Of a stretch of 62,251 nucleotides of DNA, positions 45,003-54,726 are shown piece after piece. A program made the position numbers and the translations under genes. The stretch's first letter is position 1; the number at the start of each line of letters is the position of its first letter. The DNA lies in assembly GCF_005503365.1 (NCBI RefSeq), contig NZ_SCML01000038.1, positions 1 through 62,251 of the forward strand, given 5' to 3'. This DNA is from Hydrogenophaga sp. 2FB. GTDB lineage: Bacteria > Pseudomonadota > Gammaproteobacteria > Burkholderiales > Burkholderiaceae_C. A model generated the notes under the pieces. It was not told the DNA's origin, ran no database searches, and was given only the letters and a program-made list of their open reading frames with translations.

Positions 45003-46679
45003 ATGCCAACGCCCCTGCGCGCCGCCGACGCGCCCGTGACCCTGTTCGGGCCCGACTTCCCGTTTGCGTTCGACGACTGGATCGCCCACCCCGCGGGCCT
45101 GGGCGAACTGCCGCCCGAACGGCTGGGGCAGGAAGTGGCCATCGTCGGCGCCGGCATGGCCGGCATGGTGGCGGCCTACGAGCTGATGAAGCTGGGCCTG
45201 AAGCCGGTTGTTTACGAGGCCTCGCGCATGGGCGGGCGCTTGCGTTCGCAAACCTTCGAAGGTGGCCAAGGCGTGGTGGCCGAACTCGGCGGCATGCGCT
45301 TTCCGGCGTCGAGCACCGCGTTCTTCCACTACGTGAACCGGCTCGGCCTCCCGTCGCAGCCCTTCCCCAACCCGCTCACGCCCGCCGCCGGCTGCACGGT
45401 GATCGACCTCGAAGGCCAGACGCACTGGGCCCGCACGCTGGCCGACCTGCCACCGCTGTACGCCGAGGTGGCCGAGGCCTGGGCGCAGGCGCTCGAAGAA
45501 GGGGCGGGATTCACCGGCTTGCAGCAGGCGCTGCGCGAGCGCGACGCGGTCAAGCTCAAGGCCCTGTGGGACCGGATCGTGCCGCTGTGGGACGACCGCA
45601 CCTTCTACGACTTCGTCGCCACCTCGAAGGCGTTTTCCCGGCTCTCGTTCCAGCACCGCGAGGTGTTCGGCCAGGTCGGCTTTGGCACAGGAGGATGGGA
45701 CTCCGATTTTCCCAACTCGATGCTCGAAATCCTGCGCGTGGTGCTCACCGGTTGCGACGAGAACCAGCTGCTCATCGTGGGCGGAGTGCAGCAGGTGCCG
45801 CTGGGTCTGTGGCAACACGCGCCCGCCGCGCACGAGCTGCGCCACTGGCCCGCGGGCACCACGCTGGCCAGCCTGCACAACGGCGCACCACGCGCGGGCG
45901 TCACCGCTATTTCGCGCGCGGCGAACGACGCGCTCGCCGTCACCGACACCTGGGGCAACACGCACAGCTACGCCGCCGTGCTCGTCACCTGCCAGAGCTG
46001 GTTGCTCACGACGCAGATCGCGGTGGAAGAGTCGCTGTTTTCGCAAAAGCACTGGATGGCGCTGGACCGCACGCGCTACATGCAGTCGTCCAAAACCTTC
46101 GTGATGGTGGACCGTCCGTTCTGGAACGACCTGCGCGCCAACGGCTGGCCGCAGATGGGCATGACGCTCACCGACCGGCTCACGCGCGGTACCTACCTGT
46201 TCGACAACGGCCCCGACCAGCCCGGCGTGATCTGCCTGAGCTATGCCTGGATGAGCGACGCGCTCAAGATGCTGCCACACACCACGCAACGGCGCGTGCA
46301 GCTTGCCTTGCAGGCGCTGCAGAAGATCTACCCCGACGTGGACATCGCCAGCCACATCATCGGCGACCCGATCAGCATCTCGTGGGAAGCCGACCCGCAC
46401 TTCCTCGGCGCGTTCAAGGGCGCCCTGCCCGGCCACTACCGCTACAACCACCGCATGTACAGCCACTTCATGCAGGACGGCTTCCAGGCCTCCGAGCGCG
46501 GCATCTTCATCGCCGGCGACGATGTGTCGTTCACGCCGGCGTGGGTGGAGGGCGCGGTGCAGACCTCGCTCAATGCCGTGTGGGGCATCGTGCGGCATCT
46601 GGGTGGCCAGACGCTGGCGGCCAACCCCGGACCGGGAGAGATGTTTGCCGAGCTGGGGCCGGTCGCTTTGCCGGACTGA
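45003..46679 (+). CDS. davB: L-lysine 2-monooxygenase
   Basis: A 558-residue FAD enzyme that oxidatively decarboxylates L-lysine to 5-aminovaleramide. TLFGPDFPFAFDDWI, the dinucleotide motif VGAGMAG (Gly49, Gly51, Gly54), AELGGMRFPASSTAFFHYV, FGTGGWDSDFPNSMLEI and the closing IAGDDVSFTPAWVEGAVQTS align closely with pseudomonad DavB. A strong GGAGG lies before the ATG. davA follows 2 nt later. The enzyme belongs to the tryptophan-2-monooxygenase/L-amino-acid-oxidase superfamily; the tight N-terminal match favours lysine. Confidence 0.93.
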   Translation: MPTPLRAADAPVTLFGPDFPFAFDDWIAHPAGLGELPPERLGQEVAIVGAGMAGMVAAYELMKLGLKPVVYEASRMGGRLRSQTFEGGQGVVAELGGMRFPASSTAFFHYVNRLGLPSQPFPNPLTPAAGCTVIDLEGQTHWARTLADLPPLYAEVAEAWAQALEEGAGFTGLQQALRERDAVKLKALWDRIVPLWDDRTFYDFVATSKAFSRLSFQHREVFGQVGFGTGGWDSDFPNSMLEILRVVLTGCDENQLLIVGGVQQVPLGLWQHAPAAHELRHWPAGTTLASLHNGAPRAGVTAISRAANDALAVTDTWGNTHSYAAVLVTCQSWLLTTQIAVEESLFSQKHWMALDRTRYMQSSKTFVMVDRPFWNDLRANGWPQMGMTLTDRLTRGTYLFDNGPDQPGVICLSYAWMSDALKMLPHTTQRRVQLALQALQKIYPDVDIASHIIGDPISISWEADPHFLGAFKGALPGHYRYNHRMYSHFMQDGFQASERGIFIAGDDVSFTPAWVEGAVQTSLNAVWGIVRHLGGQTLAANPGPGEMFAELGPVALPD

Positions 46680-46681
46680 CC

Positions 46682-47482
46682 ATGAACACCCTCACGCTGG
46701 CGCTCTGGCAGTGCTCCTACCCGGCCAACACCTTCGACGCCCTGGCGCAGCTCGACGCCACCGCCGCGCAAGCACGCGCGCAAGCTGCAGAGCTGCTGGT
46801 GTGCCCCGAGATGTCGCTCACCGGTTACCAGATCGGCGCGCAGCGCGCGGCCGATCTGGCAGAGCCGGCCGATGGCCCGTTGTCACAGGCCGTGGCCGCG
46901 ATTGCGCAACGCCACGGCATCGCCATCGTGTATGGCTACCCCGAACACAACACCGAGGGCAAGCCGTACAACGCCGCGCAGTTCATCGCCGCGGATGGCC
47001 AGCGCCTTGCGAACTACCGCAAGACACACCTCTTCGGCGACATCGACCGCGCGCAATTCAGCCCCGGCCCGCAAGCGCCTGCCGTGTTCGAGTGGAACGG
47101 CTGGCATCTCGGCCTGCTGATCTGCTACGACATCGAATTTCCGGAGCCCGCGCGCATGCTCGCGCTGCAGGGCGCGGACGCGGTGCTGGTGCCGACGGCC
47201 AACATGATCGAATTCGACGAAGTGCAGCGCGTGCTGTTGCCCGCGCGGGCGCTGGAGAACCGCGTGTTCGTCGCGTACGCCAACGCCTGCGGCATGGAAG
47301 GCGGCACGACCTACGGCGGCTTGAGCCTGGTGTGCGGACCGAAGGGCGTGCTGCTCGAACACGCGGTGCGCGATGCGGCGCTGGTCATCGCGACGCTCTC
47401 AGGTGACGACTTGCGGCAAGCCCACGCCGGCTCGCAGTTGGCGGAGCGGCGCGGCGACCTCTACGGCTTACTGGGCCGGTAG
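46682..47482 (+). CDS. davA: 5-aminovaleramide amidase (carbon-nitrogen hydrolase)
   Basis: A 266-residue nitrilase-superfamily enzyme with the catalytic triad Glu43 (CPEMSLTGY), Lys114 (YRKTHLFGD) and Cys148 (LLICYDIEFPE). With DavB upstream it should convert 5-aminovaleramide to 5-aminovalerate. The next steps of that route (DavT transaminase and DavD dehydrogenase) are not encoded here. The 3' end overlaps a convergent GNAT gene by 15 nt. Confidence 0.9.
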   Translation: MNTLTLALWQCSYPANTFDALAQLDATAAQARAQAAELLVCPEMSLTGYQIGAQRAADLAEPADGPLSQAVAAIAQRHGIAIVYGYPEHNTEGKPYNAAQFIAADGQRLANYRKTHLFGDIDRAQFSPGPQAPAVFEWNGWHLGLLICYDIEFPEPARMLALQGADAVLVPTANMIEFDEVQRVLLPARALENRVFVAYANACGMEGGTTYGGLSLVCGPKGVLLEHAVRDAALVIATLSGDDLRQAHAGSQLAERRGDLYGLLGR

Positions 47483-47974
47483 CCGGCACTCCATGGTTCG
47501 GGCCATGAGGGACGAGCCTTCGCGCAAGGGCTCGGGTTCACCGACCTCAACGAATCCGTGCGTCGCGTAGAGGCGGGTGGCCGGCGAATCGCCCACCGTC
47601 ACGCCCAGCCGAACACGGCGTGCGCCCACACGTCTCGCCCAATCGAGTGCGGCCTTCAAGAGGACGCCGCCCGCGCCGCGGCCTCTTGCTTCGGGCGCGA
47701 CCCACATCTGAAAAAGATGCGCCGTCTCTCGGTCCTGCGCATCGAGCTTGCACCAGGCCAGACCACAGATCCGATCCCCTTCCAGGGCGAAAAGCGGCGC
47801 GTCACGGTCGGACAACGCAGCGTCTGACAGGCGCGATGCCCACAAGGCGTCGGGCCTGCCGCGTTCAAGCGCGTAGGTGCTTCCGAATGCATCGGGTGCC
47901 TCTTGCAGTGCGCGAAGACGCAGGTCGCGGTACGCGCGCCAGTCGGACGGTTCGATCCTGCGGACTGTGATCAT
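47468..47974 (-). CDS. GNAT-family N-acetyltransferase
   Basis: A 168-residue acetyltransferase. The acetyl-CoA loop is [15 protein letters not shown], and the protein ends with the common [15 protein letters not shown] region. [20 protein letters not shown] at 47974 is chosen as the start; the frame is open five residues further upstream. The acceptor is unknown. The gene is convergent with davA and divergent from DUF2200. Confidence 0.88.
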   Translation of the reverse strand: MITVRRIEPSDWRAYRDLRLRALQEAPDAFGSTYALERGRPDALWASRLSDAALSDRDAPLFALEGDRICGLAWCKLDAQDRETAHLFQMWVAPEARGRGAGGVLLKAALDWARRVGARRVRLGVTVGDSPATRLYATHGFVEVGEPEPLREGSSLMARTMECRLPAQ

Positions 47975-48035
47975 GGATGGCGATAGCATGTCGGATCAGT
48001 ATGCACCGCAGGCCCCCACACACAGGAGATCGACG

Positions 48036-48383
48036 ATGGCCAGGCACCACATTTTCGAGATCGCGTTTGCGAAGGTGTATCCGATGTACGTTCAAAAGGC
48101 GGAACGCAAGGGTCGCACGAAAGAAGAGGTCGACCAGATCATTCGCTGGCTGACGGGTTATGACCAGGCGGGACTCGATCGGCAGATCGAACAGGGCACG
48201 GATTTTCAAACCTTCTTTGCCCAGGCCCCGGCCATCCACCCCCACAGTGCGCTCATCAAGGGCGTGGTCTGCGGCATTCGCGTGGAAGAGATCGACGACC
48301 CGTTGATGCAAAAGATTCGCCACCTGGACAAGCTGATCGATGAGCTCGCCAAAGGCAAGGCCATGGACAAAATTCTGCGGTAA
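48036..48383 (+). CDS. DUF2200-family protein
   Basis: A 115-residue cytosolic protein. [39 protein letters not shown] and [20 protein letters not shown] with [19 protein letters not shown] match DUF2200, a widespread family of unknown function. AGGAG lies 8 nt before the ATG. The 49-nt gap to the SDR gene suggests but does not prove co-transcription. Composition is visibly less GC-rich than the neighbours. Confidence 0.88.
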   Translation: MARHHIFEIAFAKVYPMYVQKAERKGRTKEEVDQIIRWLTGYDQAGLDRQIEQGTDFQTFFAQAPAIHPHSALIKGVVCGIRVEEIDDPLMQKIRHLDKLIDELAKGKAMDKILR

Positions 48384-48432
48384 CGTCGTCTTCTCGAACT
48401 TCCTTCAACTCCCCTCAAAGGCACAGCAGCAC

Positions 48433-49197
48433 ATGGCTTCAGACAATTCCCCCCGCGTCGCCCTGGTCACTGGCGCCGGCAGCGGCATCGGCCGCGCGGT
48501 TGCCCTCGCCTTGCTGCAAAACGGCTACCGCGTCGTGCTCGCCGGCCGCCGTGCCGAGCCCTTGAACGAGATGGCCGAAGCGGCGAAGGCCGCCGGCCAG
48601 CAGGCGCTGGCGGTGCCCACCGACGTGCGCGACGAGAACAGCGTCGACGCCCTCTTCGCGCAGACCGAGCAACACTTCGGCCGCCTCGATGTGCTGTTCA
48701 ACAACGCTGGCGTGAACGCCCCCGCCGTGCCCATGGACGAGCTGCCGGTGGAGCGCTGGAAGGACGTGATCGACACCAACGTCACCGGCGTGTTCCTGTG
48801 CGCGCGCGCGGCCTTCGGTTTGATGCGCCGACAGAACCCGCAGGGTGGCCGCATCATCAACAACGGCTCGATCTCGGCGCACACGCCCCGCCCGTTCAGC
48901 AGCCCCTACACCGCCAGCAAACACGCGGTGCTGGGCTTGACCAAGACCATCTCGCTCGACGGTCGCGAGTTCAATATCGTCGCCAGCCAGATCGACATCG
49001 GCAACGCCCTGACCGAACTCTCCTCGCGCATGACCAAGGGCGTGCGCCAGGCCAACGGCACGGTGGCCACCGAGCCCATGATGGACGTGCAGCACGTGGC
49101 CGAGGCGGTGCTCTACATGGCGGGGCTGCCGCTCTCGACCAACGTGCTGAACATGACGGTGATGGCGAGCCAGATGCCCTTCGTCGGGCGCGGCTGA
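48433..49197 (+). CDS. Short-chain dehydrogenase/reductase
   Basis: A 254-residue classical SDR. The cofactor motif [10 protein letters not shown] is at the N terminus, NNAG in [14 protein letters not shown] follows, then the catalytic serine in [13 protein letters not shown] and the YxxxK pair in [14 protein letters not shown]. It reduces or oxidises an unknown alcohol or ketone with NAD(P)H. Two Met-rich stretches near the end ([11 protein letters not shown]) are characteristic of a subgroup. It converges on the HPP gene. Confidence 0.9.
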   Translation: MASDNSPRVALVTGAGSGIGRAVALALLQNGYRVVLAGRRAEPLNEMAEAAKAAGQQALAVPTDVRDENSVDALFAQTEQHFGRLDVLFNNAGVNAPAVPMDELPVERWKDVIDTNVTGVFLCARAAFGLMRRQNPQGGRIINNGSISAHTPRPFSSPYTASKHAVLGLTKTISLDGREFNIVASQIDIGNALTELSSRMTKGVRQANGTVATEPMMDVQHVAEAVLYMAGLPLSTNVLNMTVMASQMPFVGRG

Positions 49198-49204
49198 GCC
49201 GGCG

Positions 49205-50368
49205 CTAAGCCTCGGGCTTCGCGGCGCGGTAGAGCGAGCGCACCAGATCGGTCTGGGTGATGATGCCGGCCAGGCGCCGGTCCGCATCGATGACCGGAAT
49301 GTGGTGGTGGCCACCTTCCGAAAACAGCGGCACGAGCTCCGCCAGCTGTTTCTCTTCGCTGGCCACGCGCACCGTGCGCGTCATGATCTGCCCCACCACC
49401 TCGGGCTTGGCCGCCGCGTGCAGGGTGCCGCCGCGCCGCATCAGCGCGCGCAAGCGGCTGCCGATGCCTTCGTGCTGGTCCAGGTCGGCATGGCGCATGA
49501 AGTCGGCCACGGTCACGATGCCCACCACGTGCCGCGACTTGTCCACCACAGGCAACGCCTTGATCTTCTTCTGCCGCATCAACAGCCAGGCTTCGCGCAG
49601 CGGTGTGCCGGGGCGCACGGTCACGGGCTCGCGCGTCATGATGTCCTTGCAGCGCAGGCTGCCGAAGTTGCGCTGGTAGGCTGCCGATTCGGCGTAGTGC
49701 AGCAGCTCTTCCAGGTCATCGCGGCTGACGTCGAGCACCTGGTTGTAGTGCGCCAGCGCGGCGTCCAGATCGGCCTCGGTGAAGCGCGCCGATGCGCCGG
49801 CTTGCGGCGTGCTCGGCGCGTGCCGGCCCTGCGCGTGCGGATAGCGCCGCCCGGTGAGGCTGTTGTAGAGCACGCCGGCCAGCACCAGCAGCACCGAGTT
49901 CACCAGCATGGGGAACAGGGCGAAATGAAAACTCGCCGCGCCGAGTGCGGCGAACAGCGCGGTGGCGCCACCGGGCGGGTGCAGGCAACGCAGCGAGAAC
50001 ATGAGCGCGATGGCCAGTGCCACGGCGGCCGAACCCGCCCACGCGGGGTCGCCGATCCACATGGCGCAGAGCGTGCCCACCAGCGCCGACAGCGTGTTGC
50101 CGCCGATGACCGACCAGGGCTGTGCCAGCGGGCTCGCGGGCACCGCGAACACCAGCACGGCACTGGCGCCCAGGGGCGCGACCAGCCACGGCCCGGCCGC
50201 CAGCGGCCCGGCCCACCAGCGGCTGAGCAAGGCCGTGACCAGGACGCCAAAACCCGCGCCCATGAAGGCGCGCCAGCGCTCGCCCGCGTTGACGTTCACC
50301 GGCGCGGGCCAGAAGCTGGCCAGGAATTGCGCGACCTTGGGTGTGCGCGCCAACGGTTGGTCGTTCAT
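49205..50368 (-). CDS. HPP-family membrane protein with tandem CBS domains
   Basis: A 387-residue protein. Residues 30 to about 185 form the HPP transmembrane domain (four segments, including CLHPPGGATALFAALG with the eponymous motif). Residues 225-385 hold two CBS domains: CKDIMTREPVTVRPGTP, KIKALPVVDKSRHVVGIVTV and IPVIDADRRLAGIITQTDLVR. CBS pairs bind adenine nucleotides and often gate transport. Some HPP members carry nitrite. The gene lies 16 nt downstream of an MFS gene on the same strand. Confidence 0.9.
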   Translation of the reverse strand: MNDQPLARTPKVAQFLASFWPAPVNVNAGERWRAFMGAGFGVLVTALLSRWWAGPLAAGPWLVAPLGASAVLVFAVPASPLAQPWSVIGGNTLSALVGTLCAMWIGDPAWAGSAAVALAIALMFSLRCLHPPGGATALFAALGAASFHFALFPMLVNSVLLVLAGVLYNSLTGRRYPHAQGRHAPSTPQAGASARFTEADLDAALAHYNQVLDVSRDDLEELLHYAESAAYQRNFGSLRCKDIMTREPVTVRPGTPLREAWLLMRQKKIKALPVVDKSRHVVGIVTVADFMRHADLDQHEGIGSRLRALMRRGGTLHAAAKPEVVGQIMTRTVRVASEEKQLAELVPLFSEGGHHHIPVIDADRRLAGIITQTDLVRSLYRAAKPEA

Positions 50369-50384
50369 GGGCTCGATGAGGGGT

Positions 50385-51983
50385 TCAGTGGGTGCGAACC
50401 GTCGTTTCCATCAGGCACCGGGTGACACGCGGCGGCGCCTCGCCCAGGTGGAAGGTCAGCTTGCGGTCGCGCAGCGCGGCGTCGCCGGCGGTGAGGCGGT
50501 CGAAGCGGCGCAGGTGTTCGGTCCAGGATTCGTCGACATACATCTCGACGAAGCGCCCCGGCGCGCTGATGTCGTGCAGCAACTCCCACGACAGCGCGCC
50601 ATGGCGCATGCGGCTTCGCCGGCCTTCGCTGAGCATGAGGTCCCGGAATTCGTCCGCGCGCGCCGGGTCGACGATGTACTCGATCATCACGGTGACGTGG
50701 CCGTGCGCAGGCGGTGTGTCGATCGCCGGCACTCGAAAGAGGCGGTTGGGCGTGATGTCGTCGTGCACGCCCACGTCGGGCATGAAGCGGTGGGCCAGGA
50801 GCATGGCGATCATGCCGCTGACCGAGGCGATGCCCAGGGTGATGGGCACGTTGGTCCAGGTGGCGATCTGCCCCCAGATGGCGGCGCCGAGCGCGCTGGC
50901 GCCCATGATGGACATCTGGTAGATCGACATGCCGCGCGCGCGCACCCAGTCGGGCAAGCCCATCTGGATCGACACGCTCAAGGTATTGGCGGTGGTGATC
51001 CAGGCCGCGCCGCCAAAAAAGAGCGCCGGCACCGCCACCCAGATGTGGTCGGTGAAGGCCAGGGCGGCCATGGATACGGCCTGCAGGCCCGCGCCGCGCA
51101 GCACGAGCGCGTCGCGCACATAGCGGTGGCGCAGCCGGGGCAGAAAGAAGGTGGCCGTGATCGCGCCCGCGCCCATGGAGGCCAGCAGCAGCGTGAAGGT
51201 GCCCGCGCCGCCGCCTTGCATGTTGCGCGCCACCAGCGCCAGCAGCGCCAGCATGGCGGTGGAGTGGAAGAAGAAGATCGAGATGCGCAGCAGCACGCCC
51301 TTGAGCAGGTAGGACTGCGTGACGTACTGCCAGCCCACGCGCATGGCGGTGCCCAGGGGTTCGCGACCCAGGGGGTTGGGTTTGTGTTCGCGCTTCCAGC
51401 GGCTGACGATGACGGCCGCGGCCAGCGAGATCACCGCGTTGAGCACGAACACCCAGGCGCTGCCGGCGCTGGCGATGAGCGCGCCGGCCACCAGCGGGCC
51501 GATGATGCGCGAGGCGTTCATGGACACGCCGTTGAGCGCCAGCGCGGCCGGCAACTGTGCGCGGGGCACCAGCTCGGGCACGATGGCGGAGAACACCGGC
51601 CAGCGCAGGGCCAGGCCCACGCCGTTGGCGAAGATCAGGGCCAGCAGCACCGGCGGCGTGACCGCGCCCATGAAGATGACCGCGCTCAGCACCAGGGCCA
51701 CCAGGGCCACCCACAACTGGGTGAAGAGGAAGTAGCGCTTGCGGTCCAGGCTGTCGGCCAACGCGCCGCTGGGCAGGCCGAGCAGGAACACCGGCAGGGT
51801 GGAGGCGGTCTGCACCAGCGCGACCCAGATCGGCTTGGTGGTCAGCGAGGTCATCATCCAGGCCGCCGCCACGTCGTTCATCCACATGCAGATGTTGGCC
51901 ATGAGCCAGGTGGTCCACAACATGCGGAACACCGGCAGGCGCAGCGGGGCAATGGGCGAGAGGCTGTCGTCTGGGGTGGGCAT
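50385..51983 (-). CDS. MFS exporter with C-terminal cytosolic alpha-beta-barrel-like domain
   Basis: A 532-residue transporter of the MFS_3 (enterobactin-exporter-like) group. It starts LPVFRMLWTTWLMANICMW and has about ten to twelve transmembrane segments up to about residue 425. The last 100 residues are soluble: HVTVMIEYIVDPARADEFRD, GALSWELLHDISAPGRFVEM and a C-terminal acidic strand, resembling an antibiotic-monooxygenase-like dimeric alpha-beta barrel. Such fused tails occur in a few homologues. It lies 53 nt downstream of tcuB on the same strand. It is not the citrate-type MFS TcuC of Salmonella, so its substrate is uncertain. Confidence 0.85.
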   Translation of the reverse strand: MPTPDDSLSPIAPLRLPVFRMLWTTWLMANICMWMNDVAAAWMMTSLTTKPIWVALVQTASTLPVFLLGLPSGALADSLDRKRYFLFTQLWVALVALVLSAVIFMGAVTPPVLLALIFANGVGLALRWPVFSAIVPELVPRAQLPAALALNGVSMNASRIIGPLVAGALIASAGSAWVFVLNAVISLAAAVIVSRWKREHKPNPLGREPLGTAMRVGWQYVTQSYLLKGVLLRISIFFFHSTAMLALLALVARNMQGGGAGTFTLLLASMGAGAITATFFLPRLRHRYVRDALVLRGAGLQAVSMAALAFTDHIWVAVPALFFGGAAWITTANTLSVSIQMGLPDWVRARGMSIYQMSIMGASALGAAIWGQIATWTNVPITLGIASVSGMIAMLLAHRFMPDVGVHDDITPNRLFRVPAIDTPPAHGHVTVMIEYIVDPARADEFRDLMLSEGRRSRMRHGALSWELLHDISAPGRFVEMYVDESWTEHLRRFDRLTAGDAALRDRKLTFHLGEAPPRVTRCLMETTVRTH

Positions 51984-52036
51984 GGGAGAACTGTAACGGC
52001 TCCCCGTTCCCCGACGCCCGGACTCGGGCACCGGCG

Positions 52037-53209
52037 TCAGTCCGCGCCGAGCCCGATCGGATTCGGTTGCCGCTTCTCCACCGCGTGGCGCAGCAACGCG
52101 GCGGTGCGGAACACGCCGTGCGCGAACTTGCCGTACGGCAGCGTGGCGAACAGCGCCATCACCGCGCCCAGGTGCAGGCACAGCAGCACTGCCAAGGCGG
52201 GCGTGCCGCGCCCCAGCCACAGCGCCAGGCCGCTGGCGCTGGTGAGGAACAGCAGGGCGATGAAACCCAGGTCCATCGGCTTCTGTGCCGGATCGCCGTG
52301 CGCCGGGTCGCGGCGGCGGTTCAGGCGCCACAGGCCGGCGGTGCCGATGAGCAGGCTCAGGCCACCCACCACGCCCAGCAGCTTGGGCAAACTCGGCAGT
52401 TCGTAGGGCGCGACCCAGCCGAACGCGTAGTGGTAGACCGTGGCCACACTGGTGGCCGCGAAGCACAGCATGAAACCGTAGAAGGTGAAGTGGTGGTAGC
52501 GGCGGCGCGAGAGGGTGTAGGCGTCGTCCTCGTTGTGGCAGCCGTCGCCGTGCCCGCCGTCGAGGTATTTGAGGCGCAGCACGTTGCCCGTCGCCTCGGT
52601 GGTGGCGGGCAGGCTCAGCGGCGCGCCGCTGGTGGCGGGCGTCACCTCGCGCCAGAAGCGCGTCACGCCCATGCCGAGCGCGAACACCACAAACAGGAAC
52701 ACAGGCGCGAACAGGCTCACCAGCAGGTTGTGCGGGAACAGGTTGTAGAAGTTGCCGCCCAGGTTGGTGGGCCAGAGCGTGCCGTTGAGCGCCACGGCCA
52801 GCAGCAGGAACAGCGCCAGGCCGGCCGCGAGCGCCACGCTCAGCGTGAGGCCGTTGCGCTGGTAGAGCTTGCCCAGCGCGGGTGGCCAGGCGTAGTCGGC
52901 ATAGGTCTGCCCGCGCACCTCGGCCATGGCCTTGGGCACGTTGATGGCGAACTCGTGCGGCGGCGCGTACTGGCAGGCGTGCAGGCAGGCGCCGCAGTTG
53001 TGGCACAGGTTGGCGAGGAAGTGGATGTCGGCCTTGCCGAATTCGAGCCGGCGCGTCATGGCCGGGAACACACCGCAGAAGCCTTCGCAATAGCGGCAGG
53101 CATTGCAGATCTGCATCTGGCGCGCCACTTCGGTTTCCGGTGCGGTGAGCACGACTTCGCCCTGGGCAAGGGCGCGGGCATCCCGCGTGAGGAGCTCAAG
53201 CGACTGCAT
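52037..53209 (-). CDS. tcuB: Tricarballylate-utilisation electron transfer protein TcuB
   Basis: A 390-residue membrane protein that reoxidises TcuA. Two ferredoxin-like clusters are visible near the N terminus: Cys35, Cys38, Cys41, Cys45 ([11 protein letters not shown]) and Cys69, Cys72, Cys75, Cys79 ([11 protein letters not shown]). Six hydrophobic segments follow, with conserved His residues that may bind heme. The start overlaps the tcuA stop by 14 nt, so the two are translationally coupled. The cluster order tcuR, tcuA, tcuB is the one known from Salmonella. Confidence 0.93.
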   Translation of the reverse strand: MQSLELLTRDARALAQGEVVLTAPETEVARQMQICNACRYCEGFCGVFPAMTRRLEFGKADIHFLANLCHNCGACLHACQYAPPHEFAINVPKAMAEVRGQTYADYAWPPALGKLYQRNGLTLSVALAAGLALFLLLAVALNGTLWPTNLGGNFYNLFPHNLLVSLFAPVFLFVVFALGMGVTRFWREVTPATSGAPLSLPATTEATGNVLRLKYLDGGHGDGCHNEDDAYTLSRRRYHHFTFYGFMLCFAATSVATVYHYAFGWVAPYELPSLPKLLGVVGGLSLLIGTAGLWRLNRRRDPAHGDPAQKPMDLGFIALLFLTSASGLALWLGRGTPALAVLLCLHLGAVMALFATLPYGKFAHGVFRTAALLRHAVEKRQPNPIGLGAD

Positions 53210-54611
53210 GTTGCACCCCTTCTTTCAGTGCGGCCTTCGCCGCCTGCGTGCCGGCGATGCGGCCGAAGGCCGTGCCGATGGACATGCCCACCCCGGCGGT
53301 GTAGCCCTTGCCGAGCACGTTGCCGGCCATCATTTCGCCGGCCACGAACAAGTTCTCGCTGGGCTGGTCGTTGAAGCGCACGGCGGCGGTGTCGTCGGTG
53401 TGCAGGCCGAGGTAGGTGAAGGTGATGCCGGGGCGCACCGCGTAGGCGTAGAACGGCGCGGTGTCGATCGGCCGTGCCCAGTGGGTCTTGGCGGGTGCCA
53501 CGTCTTCGGTGTGGCAATCGTCGAGCGCGGTGTGGTCGAAGGTGCCGACACGGCAGGCGGCGTTGTAGTGATTGAGGGTCTGCATGAAGGTGTCCACGTC
53601 CAGGCCGAGCTGGCGCGCGAGGTCGGACAAGGTGTCGGCTTTCACGCCCGGGAACACGGGCGGCATGAAGCGGCCGATGGCCTTGCTGTCGATGATGGAA
53701 TAGGCGATCTGTTTCGGTTGCTGGGCCACCAGGCGGCCCCAGATGGCGTAGCGCTTGGGCCAGAAGTCTTCGCCTTCGTCGTAGAAGCGGCGCGCTTCGC
53801 TGTTGACCACCACGCCCAGCGACACACAGTCGATGCGGGTGCAGATGCCGCCGTCGTACAGCGGCGCGCGCGCGTCGATGGCGACCATGTGCGCCTGCGT
53901 CGGGTCGCCAATGCAATCGGCCCTGTGGTCTTCGAGCATGTGCTTGAGCAGCACACCCTTGTTGAACGCGGTGCCGCGGATCAGGAAGTTGTCGGCCGGC
54001 CATTCGCCGCGCTCGTTCTGGCCCCAGGCTTCGCGCAGCCATTCGCGGTTCGATTCGAAACCGCCGGCGGCGAGCACGCAGGCCTTGGCGGTGATGCGCT
54101 CACCGGCGCGCGTGATCGCGGCCACGAAGCGACCGTCTTCGATCTCCAGGCGGTCGACCGGCATTTCATAGCGCACGCGCACGCCGAGTTTTTCGGCGCT
54201 GCGGTAGTAGGCATTCACCAGCGCCTTGCCGCCGCCCATGAAGAAGGCGTTGGTGCGCGCCACGTGCAGCGCGCCGGAGAGCGGCGGCTGGAAGTGCACA
54301 CCGTGCTGGCGCATCCAGTCGCGGCAGGTGGAAGACGCGCGGATGGTCAGACGCGCCAGGTGTTCGTTGGTCAGCCCGCCGGTGACCTTGAGCAAGTCCT
54401 GCCAGAACTCTTCTTCGGGGTAGGCCTCGACCAGCACGTCCTGCGGCGCGTCGTGCATGCAGCGCAGGTTGCGCGTGTGGCCGGAGTTGCCACCGCGCCA
54501 TTCGCGCGGCGCGGCCTCCAGCAACAACACGCTGGCGCCGGCCTCTCGTGCCATCAGCGCCGCGCACAGGGCGGCATTGCCGCCGCCAATCACCAGAACA
54601 TCGGGTTCCAA
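53196..54611 (-). CDS. tcuA: FAD-dependent tricarballylate dehydrogenase
   Basis: A 471-residue flavoprotein of the fumarate-reductase/succinate-dehydrogenase superfamily that oxidises tricarballylate to cis-aconitate. [19 protein letters not shown] is the FAD-binding motif. [34 protein letters not shown] and the closing [21 protein letters not shown] are typical. No ATG fits the N terminus. A TTG at 54609-54611 with AAGGAG 7 nt upstream is the best start and leaves only LEPD before the FAD motif. An operator palindrome lies about 90 nt upstream. Confidence 0.91.
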   Translation of the reverse strand: MEPDVLVIGGGNAALCAALMAREAGASVLLLEAAPREWRGGNSGHTRNLRCMHDAPQDVLVEAYPEEEFWQDLLKVTGGLTNEHLARLTIRASSTCRDWMRQHGVHFQPPLSGALHVARTNAFFMGGGKALVNAYYRSAEKLGVRVRYEMPVDRLEIEDGRFVAAITRAGERITAKACVLAAGGFESNREWLREAWGQNERGEWPADNFLIRGTAFNKGVLLKHMLEDHRADCIGDPTQAHMVAIDARAPLYDGGICTRIDCVSLGVVVNSEARRFYDEGEDFWPKRYAIWGRLVAQQPKQIAYSIIDSKAIGRFMPPVFPGVKADTLSDLARQLGLDVDTFMQTLNHYNAACRVGTFDHTALDDCHTEDVAPAKTHWARPIDTAPFYAYAVRPGITFTYLGLHTDDTAAVRFNDQPSENLFVAGEMMAGNVLGKGYTAGVGMSIGTAFGRIAGTQAAKAALKEGVQHAVA

Positions 54612-54701
54612 AAAACGCTCCTTGCGCCACGGCGTGGGACCGCAGCTTTGGGCGTCACTGTAGAAAAAACCGCGCCGCCGGTGCACCCCGGCGTGGGCAT
54701 G

Positions 54702-54726
54702 AGGTCATCACGATTCGTGATGACCT
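54702..54726. promoter_or_regulatory. Perfect 12-bp inverted repeat, likely TcuR operator at tcuA
   Basis: AGGTCATCACGA and its exact complement TCGTGATGACCT flank a single central T. The core CATCAC-N5-GTGATG recurs at 55688-55704 before tcuR. It also fits the LysR pattern T-N11-A. The site overlaps the tcuR stop codon and lies 91 nt upstream of the tcuA start, so it doubles as coding and regulatory DNA. Confidence 0.72.

Noticed and set aside
54702..54726. Intrinsic terminator after tcuR
   Set aside because: The repeat has a 1-nt centre, which is poor for a hairpin, and no T-run. A second copy of the core lies before tcuR. An operator fits better.
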